5,491 bases of DNA from a bacterium. GTDB lineage: Bacteria > Chlamydiota > Chlamydiia > Chlamydiales > JAFEGQ01. Where the stretch lies: NCBI GenBank assembly GCA_021809305.1, contig JAKBAF010000105.1, forward strand, positions 1 to 5,491, written 5' to 3'. Position 1 is the first letter of the stretch. Every line of letters begins with the position of its first letter. Of this stretch, positions 1-5,424 are shown piece by piece. Made by a program: the position numbers and the translations under genes. The notes beneath the pieces were generated by a model. It was not told the DNA's origin. It worked only from the letters and a program-made list of their open reading frames with translations, and made no database searches.

Positions 1-41
1 CCCTCTCGCCTGCCGCATCAACCGAGCCCAGATCCTGGTAG

Positions 42-155
42 AATTCAGAGCAGTTCGATGAAGCGCAGTTAAGTGGTTTAAAGTACCGCTTTCTTAACTG
101 GTGTGTCGATAAAGGGCTTAACCGTCAGACGATACTCTCCTCTCACAGTGCCGAA
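42..155 (+). other. In-frame coding-like extension upstream of the repeat protein, behind a TAG stop
   Basis: The frame of the 156-2072 gene is open back to the TAG at 39-41, adding 38 codons, and none of them is ATG, GTG or TTG. The translation contains KYRFLNWC, with codons for FL at 90-95. That is 72 residues before the next FL pair, matching the downstream periods of 67-71. The segment therefore looks like the first half of repeat unit 0, truly coding, with the gene start lost to the stop, to a frameshift, or to a sequencing error. All three frames upstream of the TAG lack a clear start with a ribosome site inside the window. Confidence 0.6.
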
Positions 156-1241
156 ATGCGCGCCTTTGGAGTAGACGCCGATACGGTTGCCTACTATGTG
201 GCCTCTAATGAAGCCAGACGCCTCCCTTACGATCAATTTCGCGCTCTACACAGCAAGCCTCTTAGCACATACCCTGAAATGGTGCGCGAACACCTCCCAA
301 ATAAGTTCTTGGAGCTTAGCTATAAGAAGATGAAGGCCCACTGGGGCGATCTGGCCGACCTAGGTCTTCAAGAGAATGCTGTCCGCACCCAACTAGCGCA
401 AGCCACATTGGGCTGTAGCTACATGGGATTTAGGCGTATCCACGGAGTTGAGTGCTTTCAAGATAGGATGGTCTTTACCGAGACAGCGGTGCTTCTCAAG
501 GAGCAGTTCCTCAAGATGCCCTACCCTCAAATGGTGCACCCTGATCTAGCGGAGGACCGCCTCCTACTCGGCATCTCGGAGGAAGAGATCAAGCGTGTGG
601 TCAATGAGAGGGCTGGGACACAACCTTATCTTGAGTTTCGCAAAGAGAATCTCCTGGCGTTGAAGGAGAGAGTGCTCTCTAAAGAGACAGTGGAGCGCTT
701 TGGGCAGGAGCTGCAAGAGTTCCTAAAGGGCAAATCCTATGCCACCATAAAGGAATATGAGAGCGAGCGAAAAGGCTTTGGAATCTCCGATGAGTGGGTC
801 GCGGACCAGATACGCGGAGACCTCAATCTCAGCTACCTTGAATTTGAAAGAAAGCATGGAATCGCGCCCGTCCAAGATGGGGTGCTGGGCCGAGAGGACA
901 TTATCCGTCTACGTACAAGCTTTATCTCCTTCCTTCAAACAGGCCACTATCAAAAACTCGTAGGTAGAGAAAATGTCTGGGATCTGCTGGATTGCAACGC
1001 TATGCTAGACGATCTCTCATCTGCGCTCAAACGTGAAATTTCGCGCATCAACTCTTACGAGCAGCTACGAGCACGCTATCCAGCACTCATCTTTACCGTT
1101 AAACTCCTTCAAGGAGACGATGTCAAAGAGCTCATTCAGGGCTTCTTTAGAGCGGATCCTTATTGGAAACGCGCCGAGGAGCCCTATGGTAAAGAGATGC
1201 TTGAGCGTGGGCTTGTCCCCAAAAAAATCCGAAAAGCTATT
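84..1241 (+). repeat. Array of divergent ~70-residue protein repeats (five units plus a partial sixth)
   Basis: These repeats are visible in the protein rather than the DNA. FL or FF codon pairs begin at 90, 306, 507, 720, 930 and 1143, giving spacings of 216, 201, 213, 210 and 213 nt. The glycine of the [LF]G[ILV] motif falls at residues 5, 70, 139, 209 and 352; unit 4 has LDC at that place. The Tyr of the SYxEF-like motif falls at residues 25, 89, 158, 227 and 301. The last unit has the FF, Tyr and RGL elements, then passes into the coiled coil without the SYxEF element. The pattern suggests an alpha-helical repeat. I do not recognise it as TPR, ankyrin, HEAT or Sel1. Confidence 0.7.
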
Positions 1242-2072
1242 GCGAAAGCCGCTAAAAAAGTAGCGAAGGCGAAACGGGCAAAGGAGACAGCCATGCGGGC
1301 TGCCGAATCCACTAAGTTGGATCGCGAGAGAGAGGCCCAGGCTCGATACGATCGCCGCGTTGCAGAGTCTAATGAGATCAAGGCCTCGCTTAGCGCTAAT
1401 TCAACACTGGAACAAGCGAGGAAGCAGCTGAAAAAAGCTGAGTGTAAGGTTGAGGAAGTGCGGCAAACTGTCGAAGAGCTCAAAAAGGGAAGTTCAGATA
1501 CACGTCGAAGGCTCGAGCAAAAGAGAGCTGAACTTAGAGAGTTACAGGGCAATACCGCAGCAGTTGAGTCCCTTAGAGCAAAAGTAGAAGGGCTTGAAGC
1601 GGCAGCCAAATCTAGCCGCGAAACAGAGGTAATAGGCCTTATGGCTGCCATAGGGGCCATCGCCTCTGAAAGCCAAGCTGAGAGGGAGCTCAAGGCGGCG
1701 AGGGCAGCGCTCGTCCAGGCAGAGGAGCGTCCCGGTAAGATCAAAGAGCTTGAGCAGCAGATTCGTTACCTAGAAGGGCAGCTTGAAGAGGAGATGACGT
1801 TTGCTGAGCAGCGCCGCAATCACGGCCGGGAGCAATTGGAGAAAGCTAAAGGGCGTGTGAAGGAGAGGGAAAAGGAGGTAGCCCGGCTTGAGCATGTTGC
1901 ATCAGGGAAGGCCGCCAGAGCTGAAGCTGAGCTACGTGACTTGCAGAGGCAGTATGACAGCGGTTTGTTCCATGCCAACGCCGAATTTAAGGACGCAGAG
2001 CCCCGAGCAGAGGGAGTCTACCAAGGAGAGCTTGGTGAGATTAATCGGGTCTTTTGGCTCGCTCTAAAATAA
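156..2072 (+). CDS. Unrecognised ~70-residue tandem-repeat protein with C-terminal coiled coil (5' end unresolved)
   Basis: I do not recognise this protein and assign no function. From the ATG at 156 it is 638 residues. Residues 1 to about 362 carry divergent repeats of about 70 residues, each with an FL pair, a Tyr four to six residues later, a [LF]G[ILV] motif, and a SYxEF-like motif. FL or FF pairs lie at 51, 118, 189, 259 and 330. Residues about 355-600 are rich in Lys, Glu, Arg, Ala and Gln with few Pro or Gly, as in a long coiled coil. They are broken near 491-505 by a short hydrophobic stretch (VIGLMAAIGAIAS). No signal peptide is visible, but the N terminus is uncertain. ATG 156 has no Shine-Dalgarno, and the same frame stays open and repeat-like back to 42, so 156 is a minimal start rather than a likely one. 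It may be a structural, surface or effector-like protein, or a 5'-truncated pseudogene. The coding call is strong; the role is unknown. Confidence 0.8.
   Translation: MRAFGVDADTVAYYVASNEARRLPYDQFRALHSKPLSTYPEMVREHLPNKFLELSYKKMKAHWGDLADLGLQENAVRTQLAQATLGCSYMGFRRIHGVECFQDRMVFTETAVLLKEQFLKMPYPQMVHPDLAEDRLLLGISEEEIKRVVNERAGTQPYLEFRKENLLALKERVLSKETVERFGQELQEFLKGKSYATIKEYESERKGFGISDEWVADQIRGDLNLSYLEFERKHGIAPVQDGVLGREDIIRLRTSFISFLQTGHYQKLVGRENVWDLLDCNAMLDDLSSALKREISRINSYEQLRARYPALIFTVKLLQGDDVKELIQGFFRADPYWKRAEEPYGKEMLERGLVPKKIRKAIAKAAKKVAKAKRAKETAMRAAESTKLDREREAQARYDRRVAESNEIKASLSANSTLEQARKQLKKAECKVEEVRQTVEELKKGSSDTRRRLEQKRAELRELQGNTAAVESLRAKVEGLEAAAKSSRETEVIGLMAAIGAIASESQAERELKAARAALVQAEERPGKIKELEQQIRYLEGQLEEEMTFAEQRRNHGREQLEKAKGRVKEREKEVARLEHVASGKAARAEAELRDLQRQYDSGLFHANAEFKDAEPRAEGVYQGELGEINRVFWLALK
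1218..1960 (+). other. Coiled-coil region of the repeat protein
   Basis: These codons encode residues about 355-600. Long runs have heptad-like spacing of Leu, Val and Ala among Lys, Arg, Glu and Gln, for example around residues 417-482 and 527-582. A less charged stretch at about 491-505 may be a hinge or the packed core of a helical hairpin. The final ~38 residues (SGLFHANAEF to the end) leave the coiled-coil pattern and may form a small C-terminal cap. Confidence 0.65.
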
Positions 2073-2116
2073 GCGCGCACACCTTTCACAAGCTCCTCAC
2101 AAAAAATTGGCAATCG

Positions 2117-2125
2117 TGATATATC
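2117..2125 (+). promoter_or_regulatory. Putative extended -10 promoter for the cyclophilin gene
   Basis: A TG dinucleotide at 2117-2118 is followed after one base by TATATC (2120-2125), fitting the extended -10 pattern TGnTATAAT with two mismatches. No good -35 lies at the right distance. TTGGCA (2107-2112) resembles a -35 but is too close for this -10, and pairs only with weak -10 candidates near 2131. Its place in the short gap between a stop codon and the next start makes a promoter reasonable, but the match is modest. Confidence 0.3.
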
Positions 2126-2141
2126 TCTTCCCATTTTAACT

Positions 2142-2149
2142 AGGAGGAG
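2142..2149 (+). promoter_or_regulatory. Ribosome binding site deciding the GTG start of the cyclophilin
   Basis: AGGAGGAG ends two bases before GTG 2152, with its AGGAGG core four bases away. This is close but strong. It supports the GTG start that includes the signal peptide, which would be lost if only the internal ATG were used. Confidence 0.7.
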
Positions 2150-2151
2150 CC

Positions 2152-2220
2152 GTGCGACAGCTTTGGGGATCTCGTTTTTTACTCATTGCCATCTGTCTTC
2201 TCTTTCACGCCATTAACGCT
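2152..2220 (+). other. Signal peptide coding segment of the cyclophilin
   Basis: It encodes 23 residues with two Arg near the start, a core of Phe, Leu, Ile, Ala and Cys, and Ile-Asn-Ala before the predicted signal peptidase I cut. Ile at -3 is tolerated but less usual than Ala. There is no proper lipobox around Cys15, so a lipoprotein is unlikely. Confidence 0.75.
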
Positions 2221-2730
2221 AAGGAGCCACCCTCTATGCCATCTAAGAACCCAGTTGTTATCTTTGAGACGACCCAAGGATCCTTTGAAGTCGAGCTCTA
2301 CCCTGAAGTGGCCCCAAAGACCGTTGAGAACTTCCTTGGCCTTGCTAAAGCGAAGTACTATGAAGGAACCACCTTCCACCGAGTGATTAAGAAATTTATG
2401 ATCCAGGGAGGCGATCCTACAGGTACAGGTTCTGGCGGCGAATCCATATGGAAAAAAAACTTCGCAGATGAGTGCAGCCCCTCACTCAAATTCGACGATG
2501 TCGGCATCCTTGCAATGGCCAATAGAGGCCCTAACACCAATGGATCCCAGTTCTTTATCACAACAGCGCCGACCTCCTGGCTAAACAATAAGCATACGAT
2601 CTTTGGCAAAGTCACAAAGGGGTATGATATTGTGCAAAAAATTGAATCGACTCCAACAGGAGCCCAAGATCGGCCGCTTGAGCCACAGAAGATTGTGAAG
2701 ATCACCCTCAAGGACGCAACCCCTGCGTAA
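2152..2730 (+). CDS. Cyclophilin-type peptidyl-prolyl cis-trans isomerase with signal peptide
   Basis: It catalyses cis-trans isomerisation of Xaa-Pro bonds in folding proteins. The 192-residue product begins at GTG with a signal peptide: basic start, hydrophobic core at about residues 9-18, and likely cleavage after Ala23 in HAINA. The mature form should act outside the cytoplasm. The cyclophilin domain covers about 33-188 and keeps the residues known from human cyclophilin A: R77 in FHRVI, F82, M83 and Q85 in KFMIQGGD, A123 and N124, Q133 and F135 in NGSQFF, W143 and L144, and H148. It is thus expected to be active and, with the Trp, cyclosporin-binding in principle. A second start at ATG 2236 would give a 164-residue cytosolic-type cyclophilin. 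The gene appears monocistronic, between a putative promoter and a terminator. It belongs to the PpiA/PpiB group, but I do not commit to a symbol. Confidence 0.95.
   Translation: MRQLWGSRFLLIAICLLFHAINAKEPPSMPSKNPVVIFETTQGSFEVELYPEVAPKTVENFLGLAKAKYYEGTTFHRVIKKFMIQGGDPTGTGSGGESIWKKNFADECSPSLKFDDVGILAMANRGPNTNGSQFFITTAPTSWLNNKHTIFGKVTKGYDIVQKIESTPTGAQDRPLEPQKIVKITLKDATPA
2221..2238 (+). promoter_or_regulatory. Possible internal ribosome site and ATG for a signal-less cyclophilin
   Basis: AAGGAG (2221-2226) is a near-perfect Shine-Dalgarno, nine bases before an in-frame ATG at 2236. It lies immediately after the predicted signal cleavage point. Translation here would give a 164-residue product, the usual size of cytosolic cyclophilins. 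AAG GAG also simply encodes Lys-Glu, so it could be chance. Confidence 0.35.
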
Positions 2731-2743
2731 GATAGCACACACA

Positions 2744-2798
2744 ATCTCTCTCCCCGGCTTAGCGAAGCGCAAGGCCCCGGAGAGAGGTGTTAGTTTTG
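2744..2798 (+). terminator. Rho-independent terminator after the cyclophilin gene
   Basis: CTCTCTCC (2746-2753) pairs perfectly with GGAGAGAG (2779-2786), and the stem extends outward by a wobble and an A-T pair. After a 2x2 internal loop a second short stem forms between GGCTT (2756-2760) and the AAGGCC region (2771-2776). A modest T-rich tract (TTAGTTTTG) begins at 2790. It lies 14 nt after the stop codon. The T tract is imperfect, so termination may be partial. Confidence 0.65.
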
Positions 2799-2871
2799 TG
2801 GCCATTAGTGGCCATAGGGGTCATTCACATGCTTCAATAACAAACTTGACGAATCCAGCACCAAATGATAG

Positions 2872-2913
2872 AAGGAGGAAAACAGTCATAAAATTTTAAC
2901 TCCTTTGGAGGGG
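2872..2913 (+). promoter_or_regulatory. Leader of the SDR gene: start-deciding ribosome site and alternative pairings
   Basis: GGAGGGG (2907-2913), three bases before ATG 2917, is the ribosome site and favours that start over the in-frame TTG at 2905, which it would overlap. The CTCC just upstream (2900-2903) can pair with GGAG of this site across a TTT loop, hiding it. A distal AAGGAG (2872-2877) can instead pair with CTCCTT (2900-2905), freeing it. The upstream AAGGAGG has no suitable start codon after it. The pairings are seen; regulation is inferred. Confidence 0.4.
2889..2894 (+). promoter_or_regulatory. Weak candidate -10 box upstream of the SDR gene
   Basis: TAAAAT matches the -10 consensus at five of six positions, but no good -35 lies 16-18 nt before it. 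TTGACG at 2846-2851 is a good -35 but too far for this box; it would need the poor TGATAG or GATAGA near 2866. A promoter is expected here because a terminator precedes, but its exact location is uncertain. Confidence 0.2.
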
Positions 2914-2916
2914 TGT

Positions 2917-4002
2917 ATGGATGCGCAAGGCGGTCTCATCGTGATTACAGGGTGCAGCGGGCGAATTGGAACGCTCCTCTCCCATAGATTTCTAGATGCG
3001 GGCTTTCGGGTCATTGGCATCGATGTGATTCCACCAAAATTCCAGCATGAGCGCCAAGACTTCCTTAAGCTGGACCTCTCATCTGATGCAAGCGTGAAAG
3101 AGGGGTTCGAGCAGATCAAGCATAAGCATGGGGGTCAGATCGCATCCTGCATCCACCTTGCAGCTTACTACAGCTTCTCAGGCGAGCATCCAGAGCTCTA
3201 TGATAAGATCACCGTCGAAGGCACTGGGCGTATCCTTAAGGCTCTCAAGGAGTTTACCTGCGAGCAGTTCATCTTCTCGAGCACGCAGCTTCTCTATGCG
3301 CCATGTGCTGTCGGACAAAGGATCAACGAGGAGTCGCCAATTGAGGCGAAGTGGGACTACCCTAAATCGAAGGTGAAAACCGAGAAGCTCATCCATGAGA
3401 TGCACGGCTCAATTCCTGCTGTCATCCTACAGATTGCCGGTTGCTATGACGATGAGTGCCACTCGATTCCCATCTCGAACCAGATTGAGCGAATTTATGA
3501 GAAGCAGTTCGAGGCTCACGTCTACCCGGGCGATCTGACACATGGCGCCCCCTTTATCCACCTAGCAGACCTTATTGATGTGATCTTTTTAGCGGTCGAG
3601 CGCCGCAGAGAGCTCAAAGATGAGCTGACCCTTCTTATCGGGGAGGAGACAACGCTCAGTTATGGTGAGCTACAAAATGAGATAAGCCACCTTCTCTTTG
3701 GCACAGACTGCGCGACCTACGAGATTCCGAAAGGTCTTGCCAAGATGGGCGCATGGGCAGAAGAGTTCATCCCATCGCGCAAGAAGGGATTTATTAAGCC
3801 TTGGATGATCGACCTTGCCGATGACCACTGGGAGCTGGACTGCTCCAAGGCCAAGAGGGTTCTTGGCTGGACACCAAAACACTCGGTGCGCGAGACGCTG
3901 CCAAAGATGATCAGCTTCCTTAAGTCAAACCCAGCGGAATTCTACCACACTAATGGCCTTGAATTGCCTAAACGACTAGCGGAGACTGCTGGTGCAAGAT
4001 AG
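2917..4002 (+). CDS. NAD-dependent epimerase/dehydratase family protein (extended SDR)
   Basis: This is a cytoplasmic Rossmann-fold enzyme of the extended short-chain dehydrogenase/reductase family, 361 residues from ATG 2917, the usual size. The nucleotide-binding motif TGCSGRIG is at residues 11-18. Asp36 at the end of the second strand predicts NAD rather than NADP. Asp53-Leu54 would contact the adenine, and HLAA (80-83) is the typical strand 4 motif. The catalytic set is Thr123 (in FIFSST, where GalE has Ser), Tyr148 and Lys152 in YPKSK. The C terminus has the LGWTPKHSVRETL pattern (336-348) common in sugar-nucleotide epimerases. The substrate cannot be read from the sequence; nucleotide sugars are usual, but quinone- or lipid-linked substrates occur in the family. 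The last 11 nt overlap the following membrane-protein gene, implying co-translation. The TTG at 2905 would add four residues and is less likely. Confidence 0.9.
   Translation: MDAQGGLIVITGCSGRIGTLLSHRFLDAGFRVIGIDVIPPKFQHERQDFLKLDLSSDASVKEGFEQIKHKHGGQIASCIHLAAYYSFSGEHPELYDKITVEGTGRILKALKEFTCEQFIFSSTQLLYAPCAVGQRINEESPIEAKWDYPKSKVKTEKLIHEMHGSIPAVILQIAGCYDDECHSIPISNQIERIYEKQFEAHVYPGDLTHGAPFIHLADLIDVIFLAVERRRELKDELTLLIGEETTLSYGELQNEISHLLFGTDCATYEIPKGLAKMGAWAEEFIPSRKKGFIKPWMIDLADDHWELDCSKAKRVLGWTPKHSVRETLPKMISFLKSNPAEFYHTNGLELPKRLAETAGAR
3981..3984 (+). promoter_or_regulatory. Ribosome binding site for the VKOR/SPW gene, inside the SDR gene
   Basis: GGAG, seven bases before the GTG at 3992, lies within the SDR coding sequence. 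The SDR stop (TAG, 4000-4002) falls just after the new start, so terminating ribosomes could restart directly. Confidence 0.5.
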
Positions 4003-5317
4003 CGAGAAGAGCAGGCCGTACCTCTATAACGAGGGGCTTATCTGGACGCGCTACGCCTGCCTGATGCTGGGCTTATGGCTGCTTGTCTCGCCGCTCTCCT
4101 TTACGACAACGAGCAGCCTCACCCGCTGGAACGACATCGTGGTGGGAGTGCTTTTAATGATCTTTGGGGCGCTCTCGCTAAATCCAAAGAGGCTCTATGC
4201 ACCCTGGATTCTCTTTTTCCTCGGGATTTGGCTTCAAGGAGCGCCTCTTATTTTTTGGGCGCCACAGGGACTAACCTACCTGAATGAGACGCTAACTGGC
4301 GCACTTGTGATCCTCTTTTCCACACTCATTTCGGGCATTCCCGGCGAGAGGGTCCACCAAGGGGCCAAAACACCTCCTGGCTGGTCCTACAACCCCTCCT
4401 CTTGGCTACAGAGGATGCCCGTAATCACATTCGCCTTCTTTTGCTGGCTGATTGCCAGATACATGGCCGCCTATCAGCTAGGCTATCTCGATGCGATGTG
4501 GGATCCTGCCTTTGGAGCGGAGGGCACGATAAAGGTCATCACCTCCCATCTATCCAAACAGTTTCCTGTATCCGATGCGGGCCTCGGCGCTGCTGTCTAC
4601 ACCTTAGAGACCCTCTTTGGCTGTAAGGGTGGGGAGGAGCGCTGGTCATCTATGCCATGGATTGTCGTTCTCTTCGGCATACTTGTGGTACCAGCTGGCC
4701 TTGTAAGCATCCTGCTCATCATCTCGCAGCCACTTATTGTCGGCCACTGGTGCTTCTGGTGCCTTTTGACAGCCGTCTTCATGTTGATCATGGTAGCACT
4801 GACATTTGATGAGGTGATTGCTGTCATTCAGTTTCTTGTGCAGTCTAAAAAGCGCGGACTCCCCTTCTGGAGAACACTTTGGAAAGGAGGCGAGGTGCCG
4901 ATCACCAAGGAGGCGCCGCCCCCTCCTTCACTCTCTGCCCCCTTAAAAGCGCTACCCGCTATGTACAAGGGGCTCTCGCTCACCTGGAACCTCACTCTTA
5001 CAACTCTTCTTGGAATCTGGCTCATGATTGTGCCAAGCGTTGTCGAGCTCAAGAAAGGGGCGCAAGATAACGACTTTGTTGTAGGCGCTCTTGTTATAAC
5101 ATTTTCTTTAATTGCGATGGCAGAGGTGGTACGCACCCTTCGCTTCCTGGTGACTCTTCTCGCCATCTGGTCACTCGTATCTCAATTTTTCTTTGATAAT
5201 AGCAGTCTCGCCAGCCTACTGATCCATATCCTTACAGCTGTGGCACTTATACTCTTTAGCCTGCCACGAGGCAAGATTCGCGAGCAGTATGGCAGTTGGA
5301 ATCGCTACATTATTTAG
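3992..5317 (+). CDS. Polytopic membrane protein: SPW repeats, VKOR-like core, SPW repeats
   Basis: The 441-residue integral membrane protein starts at GTG. Residues 18-115 hold two SPW-type units, each two membrane segments, with motifs GLWLLVSPL (27-35) and GIWLQGAPL (78-86). The middle, about 143-283, resembles the vitamin K epoxide reductase family: a membrane segment at 143-163, a loop with WDPAFG (170-175), a SDAGLGAAVYTLE segment (194-206), then segments at 222-246 and 250-280. The last opens with C254-F-W-C257, the expected position of the redox CxxC. A proline-rich cytosolic-type linker (308-316) leads to two more SPW-like units (about 330-424; GIWLMIVP at 341-348, AIWSLVSQ at 391-398). 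Canonical bacterial VKORs pass electrons from a shuttle Cys pair to CxxC and then to quinone. Here the loop before the second core segment has no Cys, so the partner or reaction differs. The coupling to the SDR suggests a joint pathway. The family is fairly sure; the function is unknown. Confidence 0.8.
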   Translation: MQDSEKSRPYLYNEGLIWTRYACLMLGLWLLVSPLSFTTTSSLTRWNDIVVGVLLMIFGALSLNPKRLYAPWILFFLGIWLQGAPLIFWAPQGLTYLNETLTGALVILFSTLISGIPGERVHQGAKTPPGWSYNPSSWLQRMPVITFAFFCWLIARYMAAYQLGYLDAMWDPAFGAEGTIKVITSHLSKQFPVSDAGLGAAVYTLETLFGCKGGEERWSSMPWIVVLFGILVVPAGLVSILLIISQPLIVGHWCFWCLLTAVFMLIMVALTFDEVIAVIQFLVQSKKRGLPFWRTLWKGGEVPITKEAPPPPSLSAPLKALPAMYKGLSLTWNLTLTTLLGIWLMIVPSVVELKKGAQDNDFVVGALVITFSLIAMAEVVRTLRFLVTLLAIWSLVSQFFFDNSSLASLLIHILTAVALILFSLPRGKIREQYGSWNRYII

Positions 5318-5347
5318 ATACAAATTGCCTTCACCCCTTCTTTGTAT
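5318..5347 (+). repeat. Short AT-rich inverted repeat after the VKOR/SPW gene
   Basis: ATACAAA (5318-5324) and TTTGTAT (5341-5347) are perfectly complementary over 7 bp around a 16-nt pyrimidine-rich loop. The stem has one G-C pair and no T tract follows, so it is a poor terminator. It could be an operator just upstream of the strong promoter at 5358, or chance. Confidence 0.25.
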
Positions 5348-5357
5348 ATCAAATTTA

Positions 5358-5387
5358 TTGACATATAATTAGATTAGACCCTATAAT
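5358..5387 (+). promoter_or_regulatory. Perfect-consensus sigma-70-type promoter with GC-rich discriminator
   Basis: TTGACA (5358-5363) and TATAAT (5382-5387) both match consensus exactly, with an 18-nt spacer. An AT-rich stretch (CAAATTTATT, 5350-5359) upstream could act as an UP element. The discriminator GGCGGC (5388-5393) is all G and C, a feature of growth-rate and stringently controlled promoters. Transcription should begin near A5394. A second TATAAT sits at 5364-5369, directly after the -35. Confidence 0.8.
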
Positions 5388-5424
5388 GGCGGCATAAATC
5401 GCAGCTATTACCAGAGGTCTGTAG

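Noticed and set aside
1184..1744. A 186-codon open frame on the minus strand, Ser- and Ala-rich
   Set aside because: It is the mirror of the coiled-coil coding region, where Lys, Glu and Ala codons leave the opposite strand free of stops. Its composition is an artefact, and the + strand gene has clear protein features.
2358..2744. A 128-codon minus-strand open frame across the cyclophilin gene
   Set aside because: The + strand encodes an unmistakable cyclophilin with all active-site residues; the opposite frame has no recognisable features.
2905..2916. Upstream TTG start for the SDR gene
   Set aside because: It would overlap the Shine-Dalgarno that serves ATG 2917 and would add only four residues before the normal start of the Rossmann fold.
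4828..5166. A 112-codon minus-strand open frame in the SPW region
   Set aside because: It lies opposite membrane-protein codons with no ribosome site and an unremarkable Ser/Thr/Arg-rich translation.
5386..5397. ATG followed by two codons and a stop, overlapping the -10 box
   Set aside because: The ATG lies upstream of the predicted transcription start, so it would not be in the RNA.
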